From Rhodobacteraceae bacterium HLUCCO07 (lineage in GTDB: Bacteria > Pseudomonadota > Alphaproteobacteria > Rhodobacterales > Rhodobacteraceae), in assembly GCA_001314705.1 (NCBI GenBank), contig LJSU01000009.1:276968-340967 (forward strand): a DNA stretch of 64,000 bases, given 5' to 3'. Both the position numbers and the translations under genes were made by a program. Below the pieces are notes generated by a model. The model was not told the DNA's origin. It saw nothing but the letters and a program-made list of their open reading frames with translations, and ran no database searches. Shown piece after piece: positions 19,595 through 28,746 of the stretch. The first letter of the stretch is position 1. The number at the start of each line of letters is the position of its first letter.

Positions 19595-20086
19595 TCAGCG
19601 CTTGGAGAACTGGAAGCTCCGGCGCGCCTTGCGCTTGCCGTATTTCTTCCGCTCGACCACGCGGCTGTCGCGGGTCAGGAAGCCCGCGGCCTTGAGCGCG
19701 CCGCGCAGGCCCGGATCATAAAGCTGAAGCGCCTTCGAGATGCCGTGCTTGACCGCGCCGGCCTGGCCCGAAAGCCCGCCGCCCTTGACGGTCGCCATCA
19801 CGTCGAACTGGTCTTCCACGCCGGCCACCGAAAACGGCTGGCGCAGGATCATCTGCAACACGGGACGGGCGAAATACTTGCCCATTTCCTTGCCGTTCAC
19901 GACGACCTTGCCCGAGCCGGGCTTGATCCAGACGCGGGCCACCGCATTCTTGCGCTTGCCGGTGGCATAGGAGCGGCCAAATTCGTCGCGCACGGGCTCC
20001 CGCGGGGTTTCGGCTTCCGCAACGGGCGTGGCGGCCGCTTCGGCCACCTGGCCCAGCTCTTCGAGCGAGTTCACTTGATCGGTCAT
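19595..20086 (-). CDS. rpsI: Ribosomal protein uS9
   Basis: Small-subunit protein whose C-terminal tail reaches the P-site tRNA. The 163-residue protein has an N-terminal acidic extension of about 35 residues, typical of alphaproteobacteria, before the conserved [20 protein letters not shown]. The domain continues with [19 protein letters not shown] and ends in the basic tail [17 protein letters not shown]. It begins 5 bases after rplM on the same strand, the universal rplM-rpsI operon. Confidence 0.98.
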   Translation of the reverse strand: MTDQVNSLEELGQVAEAAATPVAEAETPREPVRDEFGRSYATGKRKNAVARVWIKPGSGKVVVNGKEMGKYFARPVLQMILRQPFSVAGVEDQFDVMATVKGGGLSGQAGAVKHGISKALQLYDPGLRGALKAAGFLTRDSRVVERKKYGKRKARRSFQFSKR

Positions 20087-20091
20087 CTCTC

Positions 20092-20553
20092 TCAGCTCCG
20101 CGTGTTTTTCTTGTTCATGGATTTCACATCCAGCACATCGGGATTCTGTGCCTCATGCGGATGCTCGGCCCCGGCATAGACGCGCAGGTTGGTCATCTGC
20201 TTGCGCGACAGGCGATTGCCCGGCAACATGCGCTTGACCGCCTGCATCACCAGCCGCTCGGGATGCGCGCCTTCGAGGATCTGCTCGGCGGTCCGGCTCT
20301 TGATCCCGCCGGGATAGCCGGTGTGCCAGTAATGCACCTTGTCGGTGCGCTTCTTTCCGGTCATCTGCACCTTGTCGGCATTGATGACGATGACATTGTC
20401 GCCCATGTCCATATGCGGCGTGAAGCTGGCCTTGTGCTTGCCGCGCAGACGCGTGGCGACGATCGAGGCAAGACGACCAAGAACAACGCCCTCGGCGTCG
20501 ATCAGGATCCATTTCTTGTCGATATCCGCAGGCGTTGCAGAAAAGGTTTTCAT
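20092..20553 (-). CDS. rplM: Ribosomal protein uL13
   Basis: Early-assembling large-subunit protein. The 153-residue sequence contains [40 protein letters not shown] and the motif [15 protein letters not shown] of uL13. It is first in the rplM-rpsI operon and is preceded by a good sigma-70 promoter at 20629-20656, which leaves a leader of roughly 70 bases. Confidence 0.98.
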   Translation of the reverse strand: MKTFSATPADIDKKWILIDAEGVVLGRLASIVATRLRGKHKASFTPHMDMGDNVIVINADKVQMTGKKRTDKVHYWHTGYPGGIKSRTAEQILEGAHPERLVMQAVKRMLPGNRLSRKQMTNLRVYAGAEHPHEAQNPDVLDVKSMNKKNTRS

Positions 20554-20628
20554 GTTTGAAACCCCATTATCGTGTTTCGGTTGATCGCTGAACCGCCCTC
20601 GTCTGGCGATGGCGGGCGTGATGGGCGG

Positions 20629-20656
20629 GTTATATACAGGCCATGATCCACGTCAA
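20629..20656 (-). promoter_or_regulatory. Promoter of rplM-rpsI
   Basis: On the minus strand TTGACG (20651-20656), 16-base spacer, TATAAC (20629-20634). Near-consensus for a housekeeping promoter and correctly placed before rplM. Confidence 0.75.
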
Positions 20657-20721
20657 GCGGATTAAACCTCGAAAAAACACGCAAAACCAATGTCTTGCAA
20701 ATAAGGTATTTATTTACCCCA

Positions 20722-21627
20722 TCATCCTCGCCGATTTTCCCGCCACATGATCAGCGCCCCCGCCCCGACGATCAGCAGGACGCCGGGAAACAGCGTGTCG
20801 ACCGGTGTCTCGCCAAAGACCAGCCAGCCAAGGACAAAGGCGCTCAGGATCCCGAAATACCCGAACGGGGCCAGGATCGAGGGCGCCGCGCTGCGATAGG
20901 CCAGCATCATGAACAGAACCCCGATTCCGCCCAGCACTCCCATCACGAAGATCAGCCCGGCATCGGCCAGGCTGTGCAGCGGACTGAACTCGGTGGTGAA
21001 CGCGGCCAGTATGATCGCGCCCACCGCGGCGGCGGCCGAGGAATAGAGGTAGAGCAACCCGTTCGACACCTCCGGCCCGAAAAACCGCACCGTCACCATC
21101 GAGAGCGCATAGCAAAGCGCCGCACCGACCGGCAACAACCCGGCCAGCGAGAACGCCTCGGACCCCGGCTTGAGGATCAGCACCACACCCACGAAACCGA
21201 CCAGAAGCGCGCCAACCCGCCATGGCCCCACCCGCTCGCCCAGCAAAACGACGGACAAGAGCACGACAAACAGCGCGTTGGTCTGTCCCAGCGTCGCCAC
21301 CGTGGCCAGTTCCAGCCGCGCCAGCGCCGAGTAGAAGAAGAGCTGCGCCAGCGCCACGGCAAACCCTCGCCCGACCGCCAGCGGCCAGTTCTCGATCCTG
21401 AGCGACGACCCGCGCAAGCGCAACTCCCCGGTCCAGATCAAGAGCGCCAGCGACGGCACGATCCCAAGCACGTTGCGATAGGCCGAAAGCTCCGGCGCGG
21501 CATAACGCGCCGACAGCACCCGCACCAGAAGGCTCATCACGTCGAAGCACAGGATCGCCAGCAAAAGCAGGCCAATCGCCTTGAGCGCCCGCCGAAACTC
21601 GGTCTGATGAAGTGTCTCCAGGCTCAC
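20722..21627 (-). CDS. DMT-superfamily transporter (two EamA domains)
   Basis: Predicted ten-helix inner-membrane exporter of metabolites, 301 residues. It shows two EamA repeats, with the conserved glutamate-containing stretches LLGERVGPW in the first and GWLVFGETP in the second. The start chosen is a GTG at 21627, preceded by the strong SD GAGGAGG; an in-frame extension to 21771 has no such site. Its substrate is unknown. It has no functional partner next to it; speDE follow divergently. Confidence 0.85.
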   Translation of the reverse strand: MSLETLHQTEFRRALKAIGLLLLAILCFDVMSLLVRVLSARYAAPELSAYRNVLGIVPSLALLIWTGELRLRGSSLRIENWPLAVGRGFAVALAQLFFYSALARLELATVATLGQTNALFVVLLSVVLLGERVGPWRVGALLVGFVGVVLILKPGSEAFSLAGLLPVGAALCYALSMVTVRFFGPEVSNGLLYLYSSAAAAVGAIILAAFTTEFSPLHSLADAGLIFVMGVLGGIGVLFMMLAYRSAAPSILAPFGYFGILSAFVLGWLVFGETPVDTLFPGVLLIVGAGALIMWRENRRG

Positions 21628-21877
21628 CGCGCGCCTCCTCGCCCCATCAAACCCGATCGCCCGGCAGGGGCAAGGCAGGCGCCCCGGATAAGGCCCAAAG
21701 CGACGCAACGGAACACCGGCAAGCGAAAAAATCACCCCCGCCCCCATTTCTCCCTTGATCGACTCGGGCACACCGCATAAGTGCGCCTCACTTTCGGGAC
21801 CGATCCCAACTTCGATGGCATCGGGGGGGCGCTAAGGGACCGACTGGATTCAATCTGCTGGAAAGAAGGGGAGCGCC

Positions 21878-22402
21878 ATGAAGGACGCCAACCTCTTCCA
21901 ACTGGGGATCGGTCTGGAAACAGGCGCCCATGAGGAAGACACCGCCCGCGGTCTCGATGCCGCGAACGACGCCGGGCCCTTTGCCCGTGACATTTTCGAC
22001 AACAGCCGCGATGACCATTTCATCCGCCGCGACGGGTCCGTCTTTGCCGGAACCCATCTCATCATCGAGGTGGTGAACGGCACCGGCCTCGACGACGAGG
22101 CGCGCATCGGGCAGGCGTTCCGCGATTGCGTGGACACCTGCGGCGCGACGCTCTTGCACATCCACACCCACAAGTTTTCGCCGCAAGGCGTTTCGGGCGT
22201 GGCCGTGCTCGCCGAAAGCCATATCTCGGTCCACACCTGGCCCGAGATAGGCTATGGCGCCTTCGACGTCTTCATGTGCGGCGACGCCCGGCCCTGGCTG
22301 GCCGTGGACGTGCTCAAGGCGGCGTTCGACACGTCCGATGTGCGTGTCCGCGAACTCAAACGCGGCGAAGGCGTGGTCTCAGAGGCGGGGGTGGCGGCAT
22401 GA
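21878..22402 (+). CDS. speD: S-adenosylmethionine decarboxylase proenzyme
   Basis: Provides the aminopropyl donor for spermidine. The 174-residue proenzyme would cleave itself before Ser114 in LAESHISVHTWPE to form the pyruvoyl group; His119 and Cys134 (DVFMCGD) match the catalytic residues of the prokaryotic short class. An N-terminal extension of about 50 residues precedes the GTHLIIEV core. The SD is GGGGAG. Its TGA overlaps the speE ATG (ATGA). Confidence 0.95.
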   Translation: MKDANLFQLGIGLETGAHEEDTARGLDAANDAGPFARDIFDNSRDDHFIRRDGSVFAGTHLIIEVVNGTGLDDEARIGQAFRDCVDTCGATLLHIHTHKFSPQGVSGVAVLAESHISVHTWPEIGYGAFDVFMCGDARPWLAVDVLKAAFDTSDVRVRELKRGEGVVSEAGVAA

Positions 22403-23244
22403 GCGACTGGTCAACCGAAACCCTCCACGCCGATTACGCGCAATCCCTGCGCATCGACCGCCTGCTTTACGACAGCGAGACCGAACACCAGCGCCTGCGC
22501 GTCTTCGAGAACCCGACCTTCGGGCGCGTGCTCACCCTCGACGGCGTGGTGCAGACCACCGAGGGCGACAACGCGATCTACCACGAGATGCTCACCCATG
22601 TGCCGATCCTCGCCCATGGCGCGGCGCGGCGCGTGCTGATCGTGGGCGGCGGCGATGGTGGCATGGCGCGCGAGGTGCTCAGGCACAGAACCGTCGAACA
22701 GGTCACCATGGTCGAGATCGACGCCGGCGTGGTGGAATTCTCCAAAGAATATCTGCCGGGTCTCAGCCAGGGCGCCTTCGACGACCCCCGGCTCGATCTC
22801 GTCATCGCCGATGGTGCCGATTTCATGAAGACCACGTCCGGTGGCTTCGACGTGATCATCGTCGATTCAACCGACCCGATCGGCCCGGGCGAGGTGCTCT
22901 TTACCGACACCTTCTATGGCCATGCGAAGCGCGCTCTGGCCCCGAACGGCATTCTCGTGACGCAAAACGGCGTGCCCTTCATGCAGCCCGATGAGCTCAC
23001 CAACACCATGCGCGCCTTCCGCGCGCTCTTTGCCGATGCCACCTGCTACCTCGCCACCGTGCCCACCTATGCCGGCGGGCCGATGGCCTTCGGATGGGGC
23101 ACCGACGGCGATGCGCGCAGCACCCCGCCCGACGTGCTGCAAGGCCGCTTCGACGCCGCCGCCCTCACCCCCTTCTACTACACCCCCGCCGTGCACCGGG
23201 CGGCCTTTGCCCTGCCCGGCTATGTGCAGCGGCTGATCCCGTAA
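22399..23244 (+). CDS. speE: Spermidine synthase
   Basis: Transfers the aminopropyl group from decarboxylated S-adenosylmethionine to putrescine. The 281-residue protein starts at the ATG that overlaps the speD stop. It has LTLDGVVQTTEGDNAIYHEML, the nucleotide-binding IVGGGDGGMAREVL, the VEIDAGVVEFSKEYLP block and the aspartate motif IVDSTDPIGPGE. Overlap with speD implies translational coupling of the two steps. Confidence 0.96.
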   Translation: MSDWSTETLHADYAQSLRIDRLLYDSETEHQRLRVFENPTFGRVLTLDGVVQTTEGDNAIYHEMLTHVPILAHGAARRVLIVGGGDGGMAREVLRHRTVEQVTMVEIDAGVVEFSKEYLPGLSQGAFDDPRLDLVIADGADFMKTTSGGFDVIIVDSTDPIGPGEVLFTDTFYGHAKRALAPNGILVTQNGVPFMQPDELTNTMRAFRALFADATCYLATVPTYAGGPMAFGWGTDGDARSTPPDVLQGRFDAAALTPFYYTPAVHRAAFALPGYVQRLIP

Positions 23245-23291
23245 GGCGGGACAGGGGGGAGGCGAACAGAGTCCACCGATGCCCAACGAAA

Positions 23292-23423
23292 GGGCAACAC
23301 ACGGCCGCGGTCGGGTGCTCACAACATCGGCGCAGCGCAGTTTATCCCGCAACGTCATCCCCTGCCCGAAGCGATGCGCAACCCCTCGAAAGCACCCGGC
23401 CGGGGGGCGGCCGTGTGCTGCCC
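23292..23423. repeat. Long imperfect inverted repeat between speE and the repeat protein gene
   Basis: The left arm (23292-23319) pairs with the right arm (23391-23423) over about 28 bases, with one transition in each half and a 5-base bulge; cores are CACACGGCCGC / GCGGCCGTGTG and CGGGTGCT / AGCACCCG. CCCAACG (23282-23288) and CGTTGGG further right extend the symmetry. The 71-base loop has no gene. It could be a structured RNA or a dispersed element; no coding frame in 23245-23535 looks real. Confidence 0.55.
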
Positions 23424-23535
23424 GGGCGGCTGCGCCGCTGTTCCGGGCGGGGCGCGTTGGGTAAAGCGCTGAACCCGCATGCAGACGCCAAAGCCCCCGC
23501 GCGATCAAAGCCTGCACCGATGCGCGTGACACGCA

Positions 23536-25464
23536 TCACTCCCGCCTGATGATCCCCGTAATCGCCGCCGCGCCCACGGCGGTGACGATCCAGCCCGAGA
23601 TGGTCAGAAACCAGCGCAGCCACCAGAGGGTCGCGCCCCATGGCCCACGATTGGTGGACGGGGTCCATGCCGCCTCCTGCCCGATCGAGACAATCGGGAT
23701 CACGACATCCACAGCATAGGCGAAACTGCTGAACGTTTCATAATCGCGGCCCTTGCCTGTTCCCGCGGCCCAGTCGCGCGCCGGGTTGGCACTGCCGCCC
23801 TCGGCCAGGGCCTGCCAGTCGCGCGTTGACAGAATCACGTCAGAGTTGGGCGCAAAGTCGCCCTGCTCATAGGCCAGATGCGCGACCATCCAGCCAATGC
23901 CGATCAACAGCACCAGGGCCAAGACAAAATTGAACGGGCGATAGCCATAGCCGACCAGGTGCCGCGCCATGCGGTCCTTGATCTGCAGCCATGCGATCCG
24001 CATCCTGATACGCGCGTTGTGCCAGAATATCTCCTCGCGAAACCCCGCCTGTGCGCGGGCAATCTCGGTGGGGTGGGTCTTGTCCTTCTGTGCCTCGGGC
24101 CACGAATCGTGAAAAAGAATGAAGCGCTCCAGAAGGCGGCTGGCATGACCCGCATCGACGCCGTCCCTTTCTTTCAGTTGCTGTCTGACCGCTTCAACGC
24201 TTGCCTTGTCTTGCGCCTTGCTCAGCCGCGACACCAACCGTGCCAACCGACTTTGGAAGCGCAGGCTGCCCCGCTCGTGGCGGCGCTGTCGCTTTTCCTT
24301 CTCTATCAGAACAACCCGCCGCTGCTCGTCATGCCCCATCCGTTTCAAGGCCGAAGCGAGCTGTTCATAGGGCTGCGGGCTGAAGCCGTCGTCATAGGCA
24401 TATGCCTTTTCCAGCCATTCAAGCCGCATCTGCGCGTCCAGCGGCCCGTGGATGATCTGATACGCGAACCCGTCCAGATATGCGCGGTGCACCATGACCC
24501 AACTGGCGGCATCGTCCATCAGGCTTTGCGCCTTCGCGCCGGCAAGGGTGAGACTGCCGTCGCAATGTTCCACGTCGTGCCAGAGAAGAGCATTCACCTC
24601 TGCGCTTTGCGCGTTGAGCGCATGTCCCCCTGCGTTCTCAAAGCGGCCGCCCTTGCAAGCCAGCTGCCCGCCGATCACCGCGCCCGAAAGGCTGACCTCT
24701 CCCTTGGCCGCAAACCCTTCACTGAGGAAGACATCGCCTTTCACCGCTGCACCCTGCGCGTTGAGCGCATCTCCCCCTGCGTTCTCAAAGCGGCCGCCCT
24801 CGCAAGACAGCTGCCCGCTGATCACCGCGCCCGAAAGGCTGACCGCGCCCTTGGCCGCAAACCCTTCACTGAGGAAGACATCGCCTTTCACCTCTGCGCC
24901 CTCAGCGTTGAGCGCTTTTCCCCACGCATTTTCAAAGCGACCGCCCTTGCAAACAAGCTGCCCGCCGATCACCGCGGTTGCAAGGCGGACCTCGCCCTCG
25001 GCCACAAACCCACCCCTGAGGAAGACACCACCTTTCACCTCTGCGCCCTGCGCGTTGAGAGCGGGGCAGATGCTGCCGTTCAAGGCCAGCGTGTCCAGCC
25101 GTGCATTGATCGCGTCGATCGGCTTTTCAAAATGACAGTTGAGAATCACTGTCACGCCAGCGGCCCTCACCAGCGCCAGATCGAGCGCGCCGGTGATCCA
25201 GGCGCCGATAAGACCCACACCCAAGTCGTGCAGATCGCAGGCGTCACAGCCGCCCTTGATCAGGTAGCGCAAGAGGTCCGCGCCCACATCGCGGGCCGGG
25301 CTGGGGCCTGCGGGGCGCGTCCCGTCGCCGAGTATGCATTCCCGCCCGGCGCGGCAGGCCGCGACCAGCGCCTTCTCGGCCTCCGTGCAATTCCCGCTCG
25401 CGACGGCGGCTTGCCAATCCGCCCAGGTCTGGATGCGGCGGGGGGATCCGGTCTGCTCGCTCAT
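23536..25464 (-). CDS. Uncharacterised membrane protein with tandem beta-solenoid repeats
   Basis: Function unknown, 642 residues. Residues 1-130 are a soluble region with several Cys. Residues 136-282 are three near-identical 49-residue repeats (pattern LNAQGAEVKGDVFLSEGF and GGQLxCxGGRFENAGG) plus a partial fourth, which suggests a right-handed beta-helix akin to pentapeptide-like proteins. A charged helical part follows (about 340-505). The C-terminus is a membrane module: a helix at 511-532, the segment AVDVVIPIVSIGQEAAW (about 584-600) and a last helix at 613-639. This C-terminal pattern recurs in membrane-anchored repeat proteins. No operon partner. Nothing like a catalytic motif was seen. 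Confidence 0.75.
   Translation of the reverse strand: MSEQTGSPRRIQTWADWQAAVASGNCTEAEKALVAACRAGRECILGDGTRPAGPSPARDVGADLLRYLIKGGCDACDLHDLGVGLIGAWITGALDLALVRAAGVTVILNCHFEKPIDAINARLDTLALNGSICPALNAQGAEVKGGVFLRGGFVAEGEVRLATAVIGGQLVCKGGRFENAWGKALNAEGAEVKGDVFLSEGFAAKGAVSLSGAVISGQLSCEGGRFENAGGDALNAQGAAVKGDVFLSEGFAAKGEVSLSGAVIGGQLACKGGRFENAGGHALNAQSAEVNALLWHDVEHCDGSLTLAGAKAQSLMDDAASWVMVHRAYLDGFAYQIIHGPLDAQMRLEWLEKAYAYDDGFSPQPYEQLASALKRMGHDEQRRVVLIEKEKRQRRHERGSLRFQSRLARLVSRLSKAQDKASVEAVRQQLKERDGVDAGHASRLLERFILFHDSWPEAQKDKTHPTEIARAQAGFREEIFWHNARIRMRIAWLQIKDRMARHLVGYGYRPFNFVLALVLLIGIGWMVAHLAYEQGDFAPNSDVILSTRDWQALAEGGSANPARDWAAGTGKGRDYETFSSFAYAVDVVIPIVSIGQEAAWTPSTNRGPWGATLWWLRWFLTISGWIVTAVGAAAITGIIRRE
24619..25059 (-). 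repeat. Three tandem 147-bp coding repeats
   Basis: Units 25059-24913, 24912-24766 and 24765-24619 encode residues 136-184, 185-233 and 234-282 of the protein at 23536-25464. Units 2 and 3 differ at only a few residues, which indicates recent duplication or gene conversion. A degenerate fourth unit begins at 24618. Confidence 0.85.
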
Positions 25465-25705
25465 GACATCCTCGCCTCTTCTTGCCCTGCACTATGGCGG
25501 CTGGCGGGCAAAACTCAACAAGTGGTTGAACGCGGGGGCGCTGCAACGGGGCCGCACGTCCCGATCCCATTGACGCCCGACCCCCTCTACCCGCGCGCCC
25601 CGTTAACCCTTGCCCGGTTAACAAATGGTTGATTCACGCGGCAGCCGGGCGGCAGCCGGATGTCATACGCATATCACCCCCCTTTTCCGGGCGGTGATTC
25701 GAGTG

Positions 25706-26131
25706 TTAACCGCCCCCCGGCGGCAGCGAATAGGTGAGCGAGGCGCGCGCCACCGGGGCCGCCTCGCCTTCCGAGAAAATCAGCACGTCGCCCACCGCCA
25801 GCACCCGCCCGAGCTTGAGCAGACGGCACCGCGCAACGAGGTCCGCCCCTGCCGCGGGCTTGCGCATGAAGTCGATCGTGGCATTGGTCGTCACCGCCAG
25901 TGCCTTGCGCCCCACCATGGCCAGCGTGATCGCGTAAACCGCGCAATCTGCTAGAGAAAACATGCTTGGCCCCGAGACCGTGCCACCCGGCCGCAGGTGC
26001 CGTTCGGCCACCTTGAGCCGCAGGTCGACCTCCATCTCGGCCAGCCGATCCACCGCGAAATCGCTCCGCACCTGTGGAAAGACCTCCTCGAGATAGGCCA
26101 TCAGTTCCTCGGCATTCATTTGCAGCGGCAT
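25706..26131 (-). CDS. PaaI-family hotdog thioesterase
   Basis: Predicted acyl-CoA thioesterase, 141 residues. The hotdog helix region is GGTVSGPSMFSLADCAVYAIT, with the family's active-site Asp position in ADCAVY, and NATIDFMRKPAAGADLVARCRLL follows as in PaaI proteins. The ATG at 26131 is preceded by GAGGAGGGAAG; the longer frame is antisense to the divergent hydratase. It shares a short promoter region with the enoyl-CoA hydratase gene at 26190, so the two may act on related acyl-CoA pools. Confidence 0.8.
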   Translation of the reverse strand: MPLQMNAEELMAYLEEVFPQVRSDFAVDRLAEMEVDLRLKVAERHLRPGGTVSGPSMFSLADCAVYAITLAMVGRKALAVTTNATIDFMRKPAAGADLVARCRLLKLGRVLAVGDVLIFSEGEAAPVARASLTYSLPPGGG

Positions 26132-26189
26132 GTCTTCCCTCCTCGCCCATTCCGCCTTAGGATTGCCGTCAAACAGAGGGGAGAACAAG

Positions 26190-26975
26190 ATGGCTCTGCT
26201 GGAACGCAACGACACTGGCACCGTGGCACGGCTGCACCTCAACGACCCCAGCCGCCTCAACGCCCTGTCCGACGAGATGCTCGCCGCGCTGCAATTGCAA
26301 TTCGACGCGCTCAAGGAGGACAGCTCGATCCGCGCCGTGGTTATCTCGGGTGAGGGCAAGGCGTTCTGCGCCGGCCATGACCTCAAGCAGATGCAGCAGG
26401 GCCGCCAGGCCGAGGACGGCGGGCGCGCCTATTTCAAGGATCTCTTCGACCGCTGCACCCGCGTGATGATGAGCATTCGCGAAATGCCCCAGCCCGTCAT
26501 CGCCATGCCCCACGGCATCGCCACTGCCGCGGGCTGCCAGCTGGTCGCCTCCTGCGACATGGCCGTGGCCGCCCAGGGCACGCGATTTGGCGTCAACGGT
26601 GTGAATATCGGGCTGTTCTGCTCGACCCCGATGGTGGCGCTCTCGCGCAACGTGCCGCGCAAGCAGGCGTTCGAAATGCTCACAACCGGTGAGTTCATCG
26701 ACACCGACCGGGCCCTTGCCATCGGCTTGATCAACCGCGTCGCTTCCCCCGACGCGCTCGAGACCGAGACCCTGGCACTGGCCGAAACCGTCGCATCCAA
26801 GCTTTCGGCGGCCGTCACGATCGGCAAGCGCGCCTTCTACGATCAACTCGAAATGACCCTGGAAGGGGCCTACGCCCACACCGGGGCAGTGATGGTCGAG
26901 AACATGCTCTGGCGCGATACCAACGAAGGCATCTCCGCCTTCATCGAAAAGCGTCCGCCAGACTGGCAAAGCTGA
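26190..26975 (+). CDS. Enoyl-CoA hydratase-related protein (ECHDC3-like)
   Basis: Crotonase-fold protein of 261 residues. It has NDPSRLNALSDEML, the oxyanion motif AFCAGHDLKQM, and GIATAAGCQLVASCDMAVA, and the ECHDC3-type NVPRKQAFEMLTTGEFID. In place of the usual catalytic glutamate pair the second block reads VNIGLFCSTPMVALSR, as in ECHDC3-type members, so ordinary hydratase activity is doubtful. ATG at 26190 has a GGGAGAAC SD. It is divergent from the PaaI thioesterase. Confidence 0.82.
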   Translation: MALLERNDTGTVARLHLNDPSRLNALSDEMLAALQLQFDALKEDSSIRAVVISGEGKAFCAGHDLKQMQQGRQAEDGGRAYFKDLFDRCTRVMMSIREMPQPVIAMPHGIATAAGCQLVASCDMAVAAQGTRFGVNGVNIGLFCSTPMVALSRNVPRKQAFEMLTTGEFIDTDRALAIGLINRVASPDALETETLALAETVASKLSAAVTIGKRAFYDQLEMTLEGAYAHTGAVMVENMLWRDTNEGISAFIEKRPPDWQS

Positions 26976-27368
26976 TTCGCAATGAAATCGCGCCGCTCGC
27001 GCTGATTGTTTCCAGAATACTGCCCAATTTTTTCCATATTCATCATTGTTCTCCTTTGTTCAAGGATGTTAACGAAGATTCAACCACGGGCATGAACGAT
27101 ATGGTTGCCGTCATGCGCAAGTGGGTCACCGTCGGCACCCCGTCTCTCCAGGCCTCTCTCTCAGGCCGCCGAACTTCTGGAACCGGTGACCCACGCGGTC
27201 CTTCCCGATCTCCCGATTTCAACCGTTCCCTCGGGATGCGATCTGTTTGACGAGCCGGTCCAAGCGGGTCGAACCGATTTCGGACGACCACCACCGGCAA
27301 GACACCATGATCGGCTACGCCTCAGCCGGCCCTTTCCAAAGCCGGGCCGATACCCTACATCGTGCCAC
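26976..27368. other. Gene-poor stretch with structured element before trmFO
   Basis: The first 80 bases are AT-rich. GTGGGTCACCG (27121-27131) and CGGTGACCCAC (27184-27194) form a perfect 11-bp inverted repeat with a 52-base interior that holds a second hairpin, GGCCT (27151-27155) / AGGCC (27163-27167) around CTCTCTC. Short frames here (for example 27043-27300 minus, 27056-27250 plus) match nothing I recognise. A frame in phase with trmFO runs through without an obvious start signal and could be a gene remnant. Confidence 0.5.
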
Positions 27369-28724
27369 ATGACAGAAACGCTCAATATCATTGGCGGCGG
27401 GCTCGCAGGCTCCGAGGCCGCATGGCAGGCCGCACGCATGGGCGTGCCCGTTATCATTCACGAAATGCGCCCCGAGGTTGCGACCTTCGCTCACAGAACC
27501 GGCGATCTGGCGGAAATGGTCTGTTCGAATTCGTTCCGTTCGGATGACAGTGATCAGAATGCCGTGGGCCTCCTGCATTGGGAAATGCGACGGGCGGATG
27601 GGCTCATAATGGCCATGGCCGACCGTCACCGACTACCCGCAGGCGGTGCGCTGGCCGTCGATCGTGACCCTTTTGCCCGATCGGTGACCAACGCGTTGCT
27701 CGATCATCCACTGATTGCGCTGAACACAGGCGAGATCACTGCCCTGCCCGATCAGGGCCACTGGATCATTGCCACCGGGCCGCTCACATCCTCCGCACTT
27801 GGCGCCGCGATCCAGGCCGAAACCGGGGCCGACCGGCTGGCATTTTTCGATGCCATTGCCCCCATCGTCTATGCCGATAGCATCGACATGAACGTGGCCT
27901 GGCTGCAATCACGCTATGACAAGGGCGAGACAGAGGCGGAACAGAAGGCCTATCTCAACTGTCCGATGAACCGCGATCAATACGAGGCTTTCATCGACGC
28001 TCTCCTGGCCGCCGACAAGACAGAGTTTCACCCGGGCGAAACGGCCGGTTATTTCGACGGCTGCCTGCCGATCGAGGTCATGGCGGAACGTGGTCGCGAA
28101 ACCCTGCGCCATGGCCCGATGAAACCGGTGGGGCTCACCAACGCGCACAAGCCGGATGAAAAGCCCCATGCTGTGGTACAACTGCGCCGCGACAACGCGT
28201 TGGGCACGCTTTACAATATCGTGGGCTTCCAAACGAAAATGAAGTATGGCGCGCAAGCATCTGTTTTCAAAATGATTCCAGGGCTTGAAAATGCCAGCTT
28301 CGCACGCCTTGGCGGCATCCATCGCAACACGTTCATAAACTCTCCCACGCTCCTGGACGAGCGGATGCGCCTGCGCTCGAAACCGCATATCCGCTTTGCC
28401 GGTCAGGTCACCGGGGTCGAGGGTTATGTCGAATCGGCCGCCATGGGCCTTCTCGCTGGGCGCATGGCCGCCAGCGAGATACTCGGCCGCGATCTGCTCC
28501 CGCCACCGCCGACAACAGCCACGGGGGCCCTGATCACTCACATCACCGGCGGCGCCGACGCGAAAACCTTTCAGCCGATGAACGTCAATTTCGGCCTCTT
28601 TCCCCCTGTCGAGGGCCTCAAGGGCGGGCGGCGCGGGCGCAAGGACCGCTACCAGGCCTATACCGGCCGCGCCAAGACAGACTGGCAGGAGTGGCTCAGT
28701 CACTGCGTGCTGGACGCGGCGTGA
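27369..28724 (+). CDS. trmFO: Methylenetetrahydrofolate-tRNA-(uracil-54-C5)-methyltransferase
   Basis: FAD- and folate-dependent enzyme that makes ribothymidine at position 54 of tRNA. The 451-residue protein starts [19 protein letters not shown] (dinucleotide-binding GxGxxG), then has [22 protein letters not shown] and [14 protein letters not shown], all typical of TrmFO (GidA-like small form). The ATG at 27369 begins directly at the FAD motif. It is followed after 22 bases by a methyltransferase gene. Confidence 0.95.
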   Translation: MTETLNIIGGGLAGSEAAWQAARMGVPVIIHEMRPEVATFAHRTGDLAEMVCSNSFRSDDSDQNAVGLLHWEMRRADGLIMAMADRHRLPAGGALAVDRDPFARSVTNALLDHPLIALNTGEITALPDQGHWIIATGPLTSSALGAAIQAETGADRLAFFDAIAPIVYADSIDMNVAWLQSRYDKGETEAEQKAYLNCPMNRDQYEAFIDALLAADKTEFHPGETAGYFDGCLPIEVMAERGRETLRHGPMKPVGLTNAHKPDEKPHAVVQLRRDNALGTLYNIVGFQTKMKYGAQASVFKMIPGLENASFARLGGIHRNTFINSPTLLDERMRLRSKPHIRFAGQVTGVEGYVESAAMGLLAGRMAASEILGRDLLPPPPTTATGALITHITGGADAKTFQPMNVNFGLFPPVEGLKGGRRGRKDRYQAYTGRAKTDWQEWLSHCVLDAA

Positions 28725-28746
28725 TCCGACCGCTTATACTCACCGC

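Noticed and set aside
21628..21877. SAM-type riboswitch upstream of speD
   Set aside because: A hairpin (about 21798-21826) is visible, but no SAM-II, SAM/SAH or speF-leader core could be matched.
24595..25059. Regular repeats that could suggest a CRISPR array
   Set aside because: Units are 147 bp, contiguous and in frame within a protein; there are no spacers.
27043..27300. 85-residue frame on the minus strand
   Set aside because: No SD, unusual composition, and it overlaps the inverted repeat at 27121-27194.
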